NCBI RefSeq assembly: GCF_004341235.1
Contig: NZ_SLUP01000010.1
Coordinates: 1 to 64,000, forward strand
Direction: 5' to 3'
Source: Mariniflexile fucanivorans
GTDB lineage: Bacteria; Bacteroidota; Bacteroidia; Flavobacteriales; Flavobacteriaceae
DNA length: 64,000 nucleotides
Shown: positions 43,592-53,485 of the stretch, piece by piece
Position numbering within the stretch: the stretch's first letter is position 1
Layout of the letters: each line of letters starts with the position of its first letter
Notes under the pieces: model-generated
Database searches by the model: none
What the model saw: only the letters and a program-made list of their open reading frames with translations
Told to the model about the DNA's origin: nothing
Made by a program: the position numbers and the translations under genes

Positions 43592-46300
43592 CTAAAGACT
43601 TCTATCAGCTTGATTTCGTTTTTCGTATTTCAAATCTTGTAGCATGCTCGATTTAATTCCTATAAAGAAATTCCAAGAAGCATTTGTGCTAAAAGGTACC
43701 CAACTAAAATTCATGCGCCAGCTCATCAAATCGCGCTCAAAACGCAATTGGGTATAGGTAAATCCAGCATTTTTTAAATCATATCCAGAAGATGCGCCAA
43801 TAGACCATTTTTCTGATAGTTTAATATCGCCAGAAAACATAAGCGAATGCGATGATATTTCATTCTGTCGAGTTGAATTGGAATAATTTACCGCATAGGC
43901 GATTCGTAAATTCCACGGTATGCTAAAATGATAAAATTCGCTAGGTTTGTTTTCTTCTTCTTCATCTTCCCCTCTCATATTATCTACTTGCTGATTTGCA
44001 AAATCTTCTGAAATACCAAATAAGTCATCATCCCGTCCACCATTTCGTAAATTTTCTTGTATACCTTTTTTATTTTCATCCTTTTTACCATCCTTACTAT
44101 TTGATAAAGACCAACTGGTAGTTAGGTTGGCACTGGTTAATCTAAAAAGACTTCCACCGTTATTAATATTAAAGGTGTTAATTCTGTTATTATTATTGTC
44201 TAGTGCATAAGGATCTAAAGTAGCTCCAAAATTAATACTCATTTTGTTATCGAAAAGTTGTGTGCCTCCACTCATACTAACGGGACTCCATTGCAAAGAA
44301 TCGCCTGCAACATTATATGAGGTTGAAAAATTTAAATTATTCAATAAAATAACTTTTTTAGCTTCCGTAGCCGTACTATCCTTATCTCGCACTTTAGCTT
44401 CAAGATTGTTTGAAAGTGAAAGACCAACAGAACTAGAGAAAGTATTACCCGGAGCACCAAAAATGCCTCCTGTAAAACGGGTATATGATACGTCACTTGA
44501 AGTTAATCCATCGGCGCTTACAACTTCATAGGTGTCATAATATTTATCAAAAGCTGGATTTATATTATAGCTAATAGAAGGTCGAATAATGTGTCTAATA
44601 GCTTGTATTTTAGGGTCTTTCCCTTCTTTTTCAAAATTAAACATACCATATACAGTGGTTCCTAAACTGGTGCTAAAGTTATAAGTTCTAAAGGAGTCAA
44701 ATCCTTTAACATCTTCTGTTATAACTTCTCTCTCGATAGTGTCGAATGATTTTTTTACAGTATTAAATGTCCAAACTTCATTAAAATTTGAACTGGCACT
44801 TATGCTAAAATATTTAAATAATTTAAAATTAGTAGTAAGCGGTATCGTATGTTGAAACCCCGCTAGGGCATCATCAAACATTTCTTTTTTAAAGAAAAAT
44901 TCATCGGTAGTAGTAATTCTGTTTTCACCTCTAACACTGTATTGTAGGTTGATGTTTTGAATAATTCCTTTTTTTGTTCCCGTTTTTGAAGCGAAAGGAT
45001 ATATTCTACCAATACTTCCTTGGAAGGTTGGAAGCGTCATGTTTATTTCTTCAGTATTGGTATTTTGAGAATGTGTAGCCGTTAAACTAATATTAGGTTG
45101 CAATTCACCTTGAAAAGTTCTAGAATATGAAATCGAAGACGATAAAGTGTTATTTAAAAATGAACCTGTATTAATTTGATTAACAGAGGTTTTGTAATAT
45201 TTACTACTCCCTAAGTTTACCGAAGCCGAAAAGCGTGAATTAGGATTGGATTTACTATCTTGACTATGCGACCAGCGTATGTTGTAAACCGTAGATTTGG
45301 AATAATCTGGAAAACCACGTTCGCTACTAATTAAGCTTTCATACCTAAAATTTAAATTACCTCTAAACTTATAGCGCTTGGCATAAGTGCTTTCGCCACT
45401 AAATCCATAACTTCCGTTAGTGTAATAGTCGCCCAAAAGTGTTAAATCAAAATATTCGCTAAGCGCTAAATAATAACCACCATTTTGTAAAAAGTAACCA
45501 CGTTCGTTTTGTTCACCAAAACTAGGAATTATAATACCAGAGGTTTGTTTATCGGACTGTGGAAAGAAACTAAATGGCAACCAAACAGGGGTTGGAATAT
45601 CATAAATATACAAACCTGCAGCTCCTGTTACTATTTTTTTCCCTGGTACAATTTTAGCTTTTAATAACCGAATATAATATTCAGGGTCATCTAAATCTTC
45701 GGCAGTAGTGTATTTTGCATTCTTTAAAAAGTAAACGGAATCGTTTTCTTTTTTAGTTAGAGATGCGATAACGGTACCGTCACCTTGTTCTGTTTTGGAG
45801 TTATATATAAGTGCTTTTTTCGTTTTTGTATTAAAAACAATAGAATCGGGTTCTACAACATTGCTACCTTGTGTAAAAACAGGTTTTTGCGAGTAAGTAC
45901 CTATAGAATCGGTAATACCTTTAGCGTAAACGGTGTTTTTTGTATAATCTATGGTAATGTTTCCGGCAGCAATATTCATGTCACCATAATCTATAGTGGC
46001 CTCATTATATAAATATAGTTTATGTTCTTTTTGGTTAAACTTGGTATAATCAGTAGCATGGTATTTTACGATATGCTCTAAAAGATCTTTTTTAGGCTTA
46101 ATAGAGTCTTTTAGGGTCGAATCTTGTACTTTTTCAGAAACCTGAGGAATTAGCAAACTATCAACGCTAACAACAAGGCTGTCATTAGCACTTCTGTCTA
46201 TAGGGATGCCACTTTTAGGGATGTCTTGTGCAAAGCTTAACATGTTAATAAACATTGTAAAACTTAGTGTAAAAAGTATTTTAAAGTTGTATGTGTGCAA
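43592..46300 (-). CDS. lptD: LPS-assembly outer-membrane protein LptD
   Basis: From TTG 46300 the protein has 902 residues, with a signal peptide (about 1-25, ending LSFAQ). An OstA/LptA-like beta-jellyroll (about 75-200; EATIDYGDMNIAAGNITIDY) precedes a long beta-barrel domain with many alternating strands. This is the Bacteroidota form of LptD, which inserts lipopolysaccharide into the outer membrane. The frame extends to TTG 46351, but that codon overlaps a -7 box and the extra residues spoil the signal peptide. It is divergent from an amidase gene. Confidence 0.82.
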   Translation of the reverse strand: MHTYNFKILFTLSFTMFINMLSFAQDIPKSGIPIDRSANDSLVVSVDSLLIPQVSEKVQDSTLKDSIKPKKDLLEHIVKYHATDYTKFNQKEHKLYLYNEATIDYGDMNIAAGNITIDYTKNTVYAKGITDSIGTYSQKPVFTQGSNVVEPDSIVFNTKTKKALIYNSKTEQGDGTVIASLTKKENDSVYFLKNAKYTTAEDLDDPEYYIRLLKAKIVPGKKIVTGAAGLYIYDIPTPVWLPFSFFPQSDKQTSGIIIPSFGEQNERGYFLQNGGYYLALSEYFDLTLLGDYYTNGSYGFSGESTYAKRYKFRGNLNFRYESLISSERGFPDYSKSTVYNIRWSHSQDSKSNPNSRFSASVNLGSSKYYKTSVNQINTGSFLNNTLSSSISYSRTFQGELQPNISLTATHSQNTNTEEINMTLPTFQGSIGRIYPFASKTGTKKGIIQNINLQYSVRGENRITTTDEFFFKKEMFDDALAGFQHTIPLTTNFKLFKYFSISASSNFNEVWTFNTVKKSFDTIEREVITEDVKGFDSFRTYNFSTSLGTTVYGMFNFEKEGKDPKIQAIRHIIRPSISYNINPAFDKYYDTYEVVSADGLTSSDVSYTRFTGGIFGAPGNTFSSSVGLSLSNNLEAKVRDKDSTATEAKKVILLNNLNFSTSYNVAGDSLQWSPVSMSGGTQLFDNKMSINFGATLDPYALDNNNNRINTFNINNGGSLFRLTSANLTTSWSLSNSKDGKKDENKKGIQENLRNGGRDDDLFGISEDFANQQVDNMRGEDEEEENKPSEFYHFSIPWNLRIAYAVNYSNSTRQNEISSHSLMFSGDIKLSEKWSIGASSGYDLKNAGFTYTQLRFERDLMSWRMNFSWVPFSTNASWNFFIGIKSSMLQDLKYEKRNQADRSL

Positions 46301-46348
46301 CGCTTTTAAATGTATTTTTGTAAAAGTATGGCTCGATTTTTGAAAAGC

Positions 46349-46356
46349 CAAAATTA
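46349..46356 (-). promoter_or_regulatory. -7 box of lptD
   Basis: On the minus strand TAATTTTG fits TAnnTTTG and lies about 48 bp before the preferred TTG start at 46300. It covers the alternative TTG start at 46351. Confidence 0.35.
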
Positions 46357-46546
46357 CATATATTTTTCTGTGATTAATTTATTATTCAATTAAAATTTTA
46401 AATTAAACTTGGAGACACTTAAATTAAGTAATAAACCAAGTTTTTTAATCGTTAAAATGTTTGTGAGCTATGAGATGTCATAATAAAAATGATAATTATG
46501 GTTAATGTTTATGAGTTACCGATTTATGTTAAAAAAGATTTATTCC

Positions 46547-47692
46547 ATGAAAACGCCCAAAATATTACTTTTCGTATTATTTATAATAGTATTAACATTT
46601 TCTTCATTTATAAAAAATGATAAACAGCAAGCCGTAGAAAAATTTATTGTGGTTCTAGATGCTGGCCATGGGGGAAAAGATCCTGGTAAACTTTCTAAAT
46701 ATGGATATAAGGAAAAGGATATTGCTTTAAAAATAACACTTCAAGTGGGGGCAATGCTTGAAAAGAACCCCAATATAAAAGTTATTTACACTAGAACCAC
46801 CGATGTTTTTATTGAGCTTAAAGATCGTCCAAAAATCGCTAACAATGCTAAGGCAGATTTGTTTGTGTCGATTCACTGTAACGCACACCACACCGAAGCA
46901 TCAGGAACTGAAACCTTTGTATTGGCAGTTGGTAACGCCAATCAAAACTTAGAGGTAGCGAAAGCTGAAAATGAGGTAATTTATTTGGAGGACGATTATG
47001 AAAAACATTATAAAGGTTTCGATCCCAGTTCACCAGAATCTTTCATGAGTATTTTATTCAGTCAGGAAGAATATACCGACCAAAGTATTATGTTGGCGAG
47101 TTTAATTGAAAAGAACTTCACCAGTAAATTTAATAGAAAAAGTAGAGGGGTTAAACAAGCTAGTTTGTGGGTTATACACCAAACCGCTATGCCAAGCGTT
47201 TTAATTGAAACGGGTTTTGTAACCAATAAAGAAGAAGGTGCCTATTTAAATTCTGACAAAGGGCAAACTGAAATTTCCACAGCCATTTCCAATGCTATTT
47301 TGGAGTACAAACACAACTTAGAAGGTAATGTGGGCGATTTTGTTTTTAAAGGAGAAACCACGGTAATAAAGCCAAATACGGAGTCTCCTGCACTTAAAGT
47401 TACAGAAAATACAATTTTATCTGATACTCCAGTAGCATATAAAATACAATTAATAGCTACTTCAAAGCCAATAGAAGTAAAATCTAATAATTTTAAAGGT
47501 TTAAAGAATGTTGTTAGAGAAAAAGAAGGCCAATTTTTTAAGTATTTTTATGGAAACACTTCAAGTTATGATGATGCCAAACAACTGGAAGAAGAAGCTG
47601 CTAAAAAAGGTTATAAATCGTGTTTTATAGTCGCTTTTAAAGATGGCAAAAAAATTAGCCTAACCGAAGCTTTAAAAACAACAGCCAATTAA
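46547..47692 (+). CDS. N-acetylmuramoyl-L-alanine amidase with SPOR-like C-terminus
   Basis: From ATG 46547 the protein has 381 residues, with a signal or anchor helix at 4-22. The Amidase_3 domain (about 30-260) has the zinc residues in LDAGHGGKDPG, in the following Glu and in SIHCNAHH, and the late Glu in VLIETGF. The last 80 residues resemble a SPOR peptidoglycan-binding domain (YKIQLIATSKPIE to CFIVAFKDGKKI). It cleaves the peptide from peptidoglycan at septa. Earlier in-frame ATGs (46505, 46511, 46526) are possible. MCE and Fe-S genes follow. Confidence 0.88.
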   Translation: MKTPKILLFVLFIIVLTFSSFIKNDKQQAVEKFIVVLDAGHGGKDPGKLSKYGYKEKDIALKITLQVGAMLEKNPNIKVIYTRTTDVFIELKDRPKIANNAKADLFVSIHCNAHHTEASGTETFVLAVGNANQNLEVAKAENEVIYLEDDYEKHYKGFDPSSPESFMSILFSQEEYTDQSIMLASLIEKNFTSKFNRKSRGVKQASLWVIHQTAMPSVLIETGFVTNKEEGAYLNSDKGQTEISTAISNAILEYKHNLEGNVGDFVFKGETTVIKPNTESPALKVTENTILSDTPVAYKIQLIATSKPIEVKSNNFKGLKNVVREKEGQFFKYFYGNTSSYDDAKQLEEEAAKKGYKSCFIVAFKDGKKISLTEALKTTAN

Positions 47693-47749
47693 AGAGATTC
47701 TTTTTAAATTTATTTTAAATTTGTAATTCTAACATTTACACTATTTACT

Positions 47750-48685
47750 TTGAAAATATCAAAAGAAGTTAAAACAGGCATTTTAGTATTATCGGGAATA
47801 GCACTTTTTATTTTTGGATTTAATTACCTAAAAGGAAGAAACATATTCGAGCCTACCGATGTTTTTTACACCGAATTTGATTATAATTCTTTAAGTAAGT
47901 CGTCACCAGTTACCGTTATGGGTAATTCGGTTGGTAAAATTGAAGACATCTCTTATAATTATGATACAGGGAAAACACGGGTTGCCTTTACAGTAAGTGA
48001 GCAATTAAAATTCTCAAAAAACAGTGTCGTTAAAATGTACGAAACCGGATTAATGGGTGGAAATGCACTTGCTATACTTATTAGTAATGAGGGTGAACAA
48101 GCAGAACCTGGCGATGTATTGCCATCTGAAGTTGAATTTGGCTTGGTAACCAACCTTTCTAAAAACTTTTCTGGAGTTACAGATAATTTAGATTCAACCT
48201 TAAAATCGACCGACACGTTGATGGTTAGCATCAATAAGTTGGTTAACGATAATTCGGATGCTGGTTTAAAACGTACTATTGAAGAGCTAAATTATACCTT
48301 AAAATCATTTAAAACCACTTCGAATACCGTTAATGAAACCTTATCAAAAAATGATAAAAATATTACGGCTATTCTTGATAAATTTAAAACAATAAGTGCC
48401 GATTTAGCAGTACTTACTACCGATTTAAAAGACGCCAACGTAGGTGCGACAGTCGAAAATTTAAATGTTACTTTAAATAAGTTAAATGGAATTTTAGCAA
48501 CCATAGATAAAGGTGAAGGCTCTTTAGGTAAATTGCTGAAAGATGAAGGTGTTTACAACAATTTGGAAGGAGCAAGTTTACAGTTAGAACAATTACTTCA
48601 AGACATGAAATTGAATCCAAAAAGATATGTTCATTTCTCTTTATTTGGAAAAAAAGCCAAACAGTACGAGGCTGAAGAAAATTAA
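47750..48685 (+). CDS. MCE/MlaD family lipid-transport protein
   Basis: The 311-residue protein starts at TTG 47750 with one membrane anchor (about 8-28), followed by an MCE domain (about 38-115; SSPVTVMGNSVGKIEDI, YETGLMGGNALAILIS) and a helical region. MlaD-type proteins form rings that carry phospholipids between inner and outer membrane with an ABC transporter, which is not encoded here. A TAAATTTG box lies at 47716-47723. It follows the amidase by 57 bp, so the two may share a transcript. Confidence 0.85.
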   Translation: MKISKEVKTGILVLSGIALFIFGFNYLKGRNIFEPTDVFYTEFDYNSLSKSSPVTVMGNSVGKIEDISYNYDTGKTRVAFTVSEQLKFSKNSVVKMYETGLMGGNALAILISNEGEQAEPGDVLPSEVEFGLVTNLSKNFSGVTDNLDSTLKSTDTLMVSINKLVNDNSDAGLKRTIEELNYTLKSFKTTSNTVNETLSKNDKNITAILDKFKTISADLAVLTTDLKDANVGATVENLNVTLNKLNGILATIDKGEGSLGKLLKDEGVYNNLEGASLQLEQLLQDMKLNPKRYVHFSLFGKKAKQYEAEEN

Positions 48686-48714
48686 GATAAATAGAAAAAT
48701 TAATTGGTTAAAAC

Positions 48715-50028
48715 ATGAATTATTTGCCTAACATCCTTTTTGTTATTCTACTAGTTTTGGGAATTGGTTATTTCTCTAAAAACGTACAAAAACTCATTCG
48801 TAATATTAAATTAGGTCATGATGTTAACGTTAGTGATAACAAATCCCAACGTTGGAAAAACATGGCAATGATAGCCTTAGGGCAAAGTAAAATGGTACGT
48901 CGTCCCATTGCTGGTTTTCTGCATATTGTAGTTTATGTAGGTTTTATTATTATCAATATTGAAGTTTTAGAAATTATTATAGATGGTATTTTTGGCACAC
49001 ACAGAATAGGATTGTCAATACTTCCAGAAGTCATTTATGGATTTTTAATAGGCAGTTTTGAAGTGCTGGCTGTTTTAGTTTTCATAGCAGTAATTATTTT
49101 TTGGATACGCCGCAACATTATTAAATTAGCACGTTTCTGGAAAAGTGAAATGACAAGTTGGCCAAAAAATGATGGTAATTTCATCCTTTATTTTGAAATG
49201 GTATTAATGACGTTGTTTTTGGTAATGAATGCAACCGATACCCATTTCCAAAGTATCAATACAGGTAATATTATTAGTCAATATATAGCACCTTGGTTTA
49301 GTGGTCTGTCAGAAAGTGCATTGCATACCGTTGAAAGAACTGCTTGGTGGTTTCATATTATAGGCATTTTAGTGTTTCTAAATTATTTGTATTTCTCTAA
49401 ACATCTTCATATTTTATTAGCGTTCCCAAATACGTTTTACGGAAAATTAACACCAAAGGGACAGTTTAATAACTTAGAAGCGGTGACCAAAGAAGTAAAA
49501 ATGATGATGGATCCCAATGTCGATCCATTTGCAGCACCTGCTGAAGGTACCGAAAACGAGATGCCAGCAAAATTTGGAGCGAGCGATGTACACGATTTAA
49601 ATTGGGTGCAATTGCTAAATGCTTACACTTGTACCGAATGCGGACGCTGTACTAGCGAATGTCCTGCAAACCAAACGGGTAAAAAATTATCACCTCGAAA
49701 AATTATGATGGACACCCGCGACCGTTTAGAGGAAGTTGGTAAAAACATCGACGCGAATAAAGGGACGTTTAAAGAAGATGGAAAACAACTTTTAGACAAT
49801 TATATTACAAGAGAAGAACTTTGGGCATGTACATCATGTAATGCCTGTGTAGAAGCCTGCCCCGTAAGTATCGACCCACTTTCAATTATCATGGATATGC
49901 GTCGCTATTTAGTTATGGAACAAAGTGCGGCTCCAACCGAATTAAATAACATGATGACCAATATTGAAAATAATGGGGCACCATGGCCATTTAATCAAAT
50001 GGATCGATTAAACTGGAAAAACGACTAA
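48715..50028 (+). CDS. Membrane-bound 4Fe-4S protein, HdrC/GlpC-like
   Basis: The 437-residue protein has about five membrane helices in the N-terminal 250 residues (nitrate-reductase-gamma-like) and a cytoplasmic two-cluster ferredoxin domain: Cys306, 309, 312, 316 and Cys372, 375, 378, 382. It would pass electrons between the quinone pool and a soluble partner. The partner is probably the CCG-domain protein encoded 675 bp further on, together forming an Hdr-like or lactate-oxidase-like complex of unknown substrate. Confidence 0.85.
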   Translation: MNYLPNILFVILLVLGIGYFSKNVQKLIRNIKLGHDVNVSDNKSQRWKNMAMIALGQSKMVRRPIAGFLHIVVYVGFIIINIEVLEIIIDGIFGTHRIGLSILPEVIYGFLIGSFEVLAVLVFIAVIIFWIRRNIIKLARFWKSEMTSWPKNDGNFILYFEMVLMTLFLVMNATDTHFQSINTGNIISQYIAPWFSGLSESALHTVERTAWWFHIIGILVFLNYLYFSKHLHILLAFPNTFYGKLTPKGQFNNLEAVTKEVKMMMDPNVDPFAAPAEGTENEMPAKFGASDVHDLNWVQLLNAYTCTECGRCTSECPANQTGKKLSPRKIMMDTRDRLEEVGKNIDANKGTFKEDGKQLLDNYITREELWACTSCNACVEACPVSIDPLSIIMDMRRYLVMEQSAAPTELNNMMTNIENNGAPWPFNQMDRLNWKND

Positions 50029-50038
50029 ATTATTAGAA

Positions 50039-50695
50039 ATGAAAAAAAAGTTTTTTAGAGTTCTGTTTTTCTGTTTTGTATGCTTTGGAGCTATTTTTAA
50101 TAATTATGCGCAAAGTTCAAATGATGCTGAACACATGCATTTAGATAATTTGGCAAAACAAATGTTTGTTGACATAAACAATAGAGATTTTGACGCTCTA
50201 CTTCAAATGACACATCCAAAAGTTTTTGAAATTTTGCCAAAAGAAGATATGAAGAATTTTTTAAAGTCTATGTTTGAAGGTACCGAAGAGCTTTCCATAG
50301 ATATGCCTAAAATTATTCCAAACTATAAATTATCAGAAATTTATAATATAGAAAAAGACACTCTTAAGTTTGCTTTTGTTTCTTATGATATGAATTTTAA
50401 AATGACTTTCAATAATCAAGAATTTGATGATGATGCCAAAGAAATGATGCTACCTATTATGGAAGCTCAAGGCATGGAGGTAGAATTCTTATCGAACAAA
50501 ACCATGAGCGTGTTGGTGAAAGATAGTTTAACAATTATTTTAAAAGACAATAATACTAATAATGAATGGGTTATGGCTAATTATAACCCCGATTCTCCAT
50601 TTTTTTATCAGATAATGCCTTCTGCTTTAATGGAAAAAGCTAAAGAATACAAGCAAAATTTAATGCTGGAAAGAAAAAAAAACAGTGAAAATTAA
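50039..50695 (+). CDS. Exported protein of unknown function
   Basis: A 218-residue protein with a signal peptide (about 1-24, ending NYAQ). The mature part is charged, with a helical start (HMHLDNLAKQMFVDINNRDFDALLQMTHPKVFEIL) that resembles NTF2-like entry sequences, and a Lys/Glu-rich tail. I cannot assign it to a named family. It sits between two Fe-S genes with gaps of 10 and 8 bp, so it is co-transcribed with them although nothing in it points to redox work. Confidence 0.65.
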   Translation: MKKKFFRVLFFCFVCFGAIFNNYAQSSNDAEHMHLDNLAKQMFVDINNRDFDALLQMTHPKVFEILPKEDMKNFLKSMFEGTEELSIDMPKIIPNYKLSEIYNIEKDTLKFAFVSYDMNFKMTFNNQEFDDDAKEMMLPIMEAQGMEVEFLSNKTMSVLVKDSLTIILKDNNTNNEWVMANYNPDSPFFYQIMPSALMEKAKEYKQNLMLERKKNSEN

Positions 50696-50703
50696 TTAAA
50701 ACA

Positions 50704-51495
50704 ATGAGCGAATTACTAAAAGTGCCCACCATGGCAGAATTTATGGCACAAGGAAAACAACCTGAAGTATTGTTTTGGGTTGGTTGTGCCGGTAGTTTTG
50801 ACGATAGAGCAAAAAAAATAACCAAAGCCTTTGTTAAATTATTAAACAAGGCTAAAGTAGAGTTTGCTGTTTTAGGAACTGAAGAAAGCTGTACGGGCGA
50901 TCCTGCTAAACGTGCAGGAAACGAATTTTTGTTTCAAATGCAGGCGATGACTAATATTGAAGTATTAAATGCTTATGAAGTTAAAAAAATAGTAACTGCT
51001 TGTCCGCACTGTTTCAATACCATAAAAAATGAATATCCTGGATTAGGCGGAAACTATGAGGTTATGCATCATACCCAATTTTTAAAAACCTTGCTGGATG
51101 ATGGACGTTTAACCGTTGAAGGTGGCGAATTTAAAGGAAAGCGCATCACGTTTCACGACCCATGTTATTTAGGTCGAGCCAATAATGTATATGAGGCCCC
51201 GCGTGATTTAATCCGAAAATTAGAGGCAGAATTGGTAGAAATGAAAAACTGCAAGCAAACGGGTTTATGTTGTGGTGCAGGTGGCGCGCAAATGTTTAAA
51301 GAACCTGAAAAAGGCAATAAAGATGTTAATGTAGAGCGCACCGAACAAGCATTGGAAGTAAAACCAGATATTATAGCTGCTGGTTGCCCATTTTGCAACA
51401 CCATGATGACCGATGGTGTAAAAGCTAAAGAAAAAGAAGCCGATGTAGTTATTATGGATATAGCAGAACTCATTGCAAATGCTCAAGATTTATAA
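50704..51495 (+). CDS. CCG-domain Fe-S protein, HdrB-like
   Basis: The 263-residue protein has two CCG domains. The first has GCAGSFDDR, ESCTGDPAKR and CPHCFNTIKNE; the second has DPCYLGRANNVYEAPRDLI, GLCCGAGGAQMF and CPFCNTMM. Such domains bind an unusual Fe-S cluster in heterodisulfide reductase subunit B and relatives. With the membrane Fe-S protein upstream it probably forms one electron-transfer complex. No signal peptide is seen; it is cytoplasmic. Confidence 0.88.
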   Translation: MSELLKVPTMAEFMAQGKQPEVLFWVGCAGSFDDRAKKITKAFVKLLNKAKVEFAVLGTEESCTGDPAKRAGNEFLFQMQAMTNIEVLNAYEVKKIVTACPHCFNTIKNEYPGLGGNYEVMHHTQFLKTLLDDGRLTVEGGEFKGKRITFHDPCYLGRANNVYEAPRDLIRKLEAELVEMKNCKQTGLCCGAGGAQMFKEPEKGNKDVNVERTEQALEVKPDIIAAGCPFCNTMMTDGVKAKEKEADVVIMDIAELIANAQDL

Positions 51496-51518
51496 GATTC
51501 CTACGAAAACAGGAATCT
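51495..51518 (+). terminator. Hairpin after the CCG-domain gene
   Basis: AGATTCCT and AGGAATCT pair over 8 bp with an eight-base loop. A T tract is lacking, so it may be a stabilising or weak terminating hairpin. Confidence 0.35.
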
Positions 51519-51585
51519 ATTCATCAATAGAATAATAGAACATCAAAATCCATCAATCATTAATTAAAAATCGTAAATCAATTAC

Positions 51586-52071
51586 ATGTTATTAGATTTC
51601 AATACATTACCAGAAGAATCACGTGTTTGGATATTCCAAGCCAATCGTTCATTTTCAGAGCAAGAACTTGAAGAAATTAAGGAGAAGTTGGACACGTTTG
51701 CCGAAAACTGGACAGCACATGGGAGCGATTTACAAGCGGGCTATACTATTAAATATAACCGATTCATTGTTTTGGGCCTAAACCAAAAAATAAATGCAGC
51801 TTCTGGCTGTTCTATTGATGCTTCCGTTAATTTTATTCAACAATTAGAGAAAGAATACAATGTTGATTTATTGGATAAGATGAATGTATCTTACAAACAA
51901 GGAGAGTTTGTCGCTTATAAAACACTTCTGGATTTTAAACAAATGGCAAAAGATAAAGCCATTTCAAAAAACACCATTGTTTTTAATAATTTAGTAACCA
52001 CTATCGCCGAGTTTAACGAAAACTGGGAAGTTCCAGCAAGCGAGAGCTGGCACAGTCGATTTATTAAATAG
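51586..52071 (+). CDS. Conserved Bacteroidota protein, often mislabelled ABC ATPase
   Basis: The 161-residue protein opens MLLDFNTLPEESRVWIFQAN and continues with a helix (SEQELEEIKEKL), FAENWTAHGSDLQAGYTI and FIVLGLNQKINAASGCSID. It has no Walker A, signature or Walker B motif, so the ABC-ATPase label found on relatives is unsupported. It is soluble and full length, and lies between the Fe-S genes and serB. The conserved Trp, His and Cys suggest a small enzyme or binding fold, but no function can be given. Confidence 0.75.
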   Translation: MLLDFNTLPEESRVWIFQANRSFSEQELEEIKEKLDTFAENWTAHGSDLQAGYTIKYNRFIVLGLNQKINAASGCSIDASVNFIQQLEKEYNVDLLDKMNVSYKQGEFVAYKTLLDFKQMAKDKAISKNTIVFNNLVTTIAEFNENWEVPASESWHSRFIK

Positions 52072-52147
52072 ATTCTTCTAAATTTAAATCAAAAAAACTT
52101 TCATATTTCGAATACAATAATCAATTTTACAGCTTAAATAGTAAATT

Positions 52148-53371
52148 ATGGCTAAGGAAATTTTCCTATTAAATATTTCTGGACAAGATAAACCAGGTCT
52201 AACCTCTAGTTTAACGAGTGTTCTAGCGGAATATAATGCAAAAGTATTGGATATTGGGCAAGCTAATATTCACGACACCTTATCCTTAGGTATATTATTT
52301 GAAATTCATTCGGGATCTAAATCGGCTGCTGTTTTAAAAGATTTACTTTTCAAATCGTATGAACTGGGTATAAAAGCAAAGTTCACCCCAATTACTCTTG
52401 AAAATTATGAGAAATGGGTTAGACTTCAAGGTAAAGATCGCTATATCATTACTATTTTAGGTGAAAAATTAACGGCTCAACAGATTTCGGAAGTAACCAA
52501 AATTATTTCTGAAAAGAATTTAAACATAGATTCTATAAAAAGACTTACAGGACGTACTTCGCTCATAAAAAAAGAAGACTATCCAAGAGCTTGTATACAA
52601 TTATCAATAAGAGGTCATATAGAAGATAAGCGTGAGTTCACCTTAAAATTCATGCAAATTTCTAGAGATTTAGATGTTGACATTGCTTTTCAAGAAGATA
52701 ACATTTACAGAAGAAACCGCCGTTTGGTGTGTTTCGACATGGACTCTACCCTTATACAAGCGGAAGTTATTGATAAATTAGCGGAGTTAGCCGGGGTTGG
52801 AGATGAAGTAAAAGCCATTACGGAGTCTGCCATGCAAGGTGAAATAGATTTTAAAGAAAGTTTTGTACGACGCATGAAACTTCTAAAAGGTTTAAGTGAA
52901 GATGTGCTACACGATGTTGCGGTTAATCTACCTATTACCAAAGGGGCTAGAAGACTTATTGACACTTTAAAAAGCTATGGATTTAAAACCGCTATTTTAT
53001 CGGGTGGATTTACTTATTTTGGTTATTATCTTCAAAAAGAGCTGGGTATAGATTATGTGTATGCCAATCAATTAGAAATTATAGATGGTGTGCTTACAGG
53101 CAATTACCTAGGTGAAATTGTGGATGGTAACAAAAAAGCAGAATATTTAAGAGAACTTGCCACAAAAGAAGGGATTGATATTAGTCAAACCATTGCAGTA
53201 GGCGATGGTGCAAACGATTTGCCTATGCTCAATTTAGCAGGTTTAGGTATAGCGTTTCATGCAAAACCAAAGGTTAAAGACAATGCACAAAGCTCCATTT
53301 CAAGTATTGGGTTAGATGGTGTTTTGTATTTATTAGGTTACCATGATAGGCATATTGACCTACTTGAGTAA
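52148..53371 (+). CDS. serB: Phosphoserine phosphatase with N-terminal ACT-like domains
   Basis: The 407-residue protein has two ACT-like domains (about 1-85 and 95-175) and a C-terminal HAD phosphatase. The nucleophile Asp197 is in FDMDST, the Ser/Thr loop is LSGGFTYF and the metal-binding Asp pair is in VGDGANDLPML. It dephosphorylates phosphoserine in the last step of serine synthesis; the ACT domains may sense serine. Length and domain order match actinobacterial and flavobacterial SerB2-like enzymes. Confidence 0.92.
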   Translation: MAKEIFLLNISGQDKPGLTSSLTSVLAEYNAKVLDIGQANIHDTLSLGILFEIHSGSKSAAVLKDLLFKSYELGIKAKFTPITLENYEKWVRLQGKDRYIITILGEKLTAQQISEVTKIISEKNLNIDSIKRLTGRTSLIKKEDYPRACIQLSIRGHIEDKREFTLKFMQISRDLDVDIAFQEDNIYRRNRRLVCFDMDSTLIQAEVIDKLAELAGVGDEVKAITESAMQGEIDFKESFVRRMKLLKGLSEDVLHDVAVNLPITKGARRLIDTLKSYGFKTAILSGGFTYFGYYLQKELGIDYVYANQLEIIDGVLTGNYLGEIVDGNKKAEYLRELATKEGIDISQTIAVGDGANDLPMLNLAGLGIAFHAKPKVKDNAQSSISSIGLDGVLYLLGYHDRHIDLLE

Positions 53372-53485
53372 ATAGATTTATTCTAAATTAAATGGCTTTC
53401 AAAATATTTATAAGGTTTGAACGTTAATTAGTATCCTTTAAATATTTAATCCTATTTGGTTTATCATTTTAATAAAATATAAAAT

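Noticed and set aside
51586-52071. ABC transporter ATPase label for the 161-residue protein
   Set aside because: Walker A, signature and Walker B motifs are absent; the label in relatives is not supported by this sequence.
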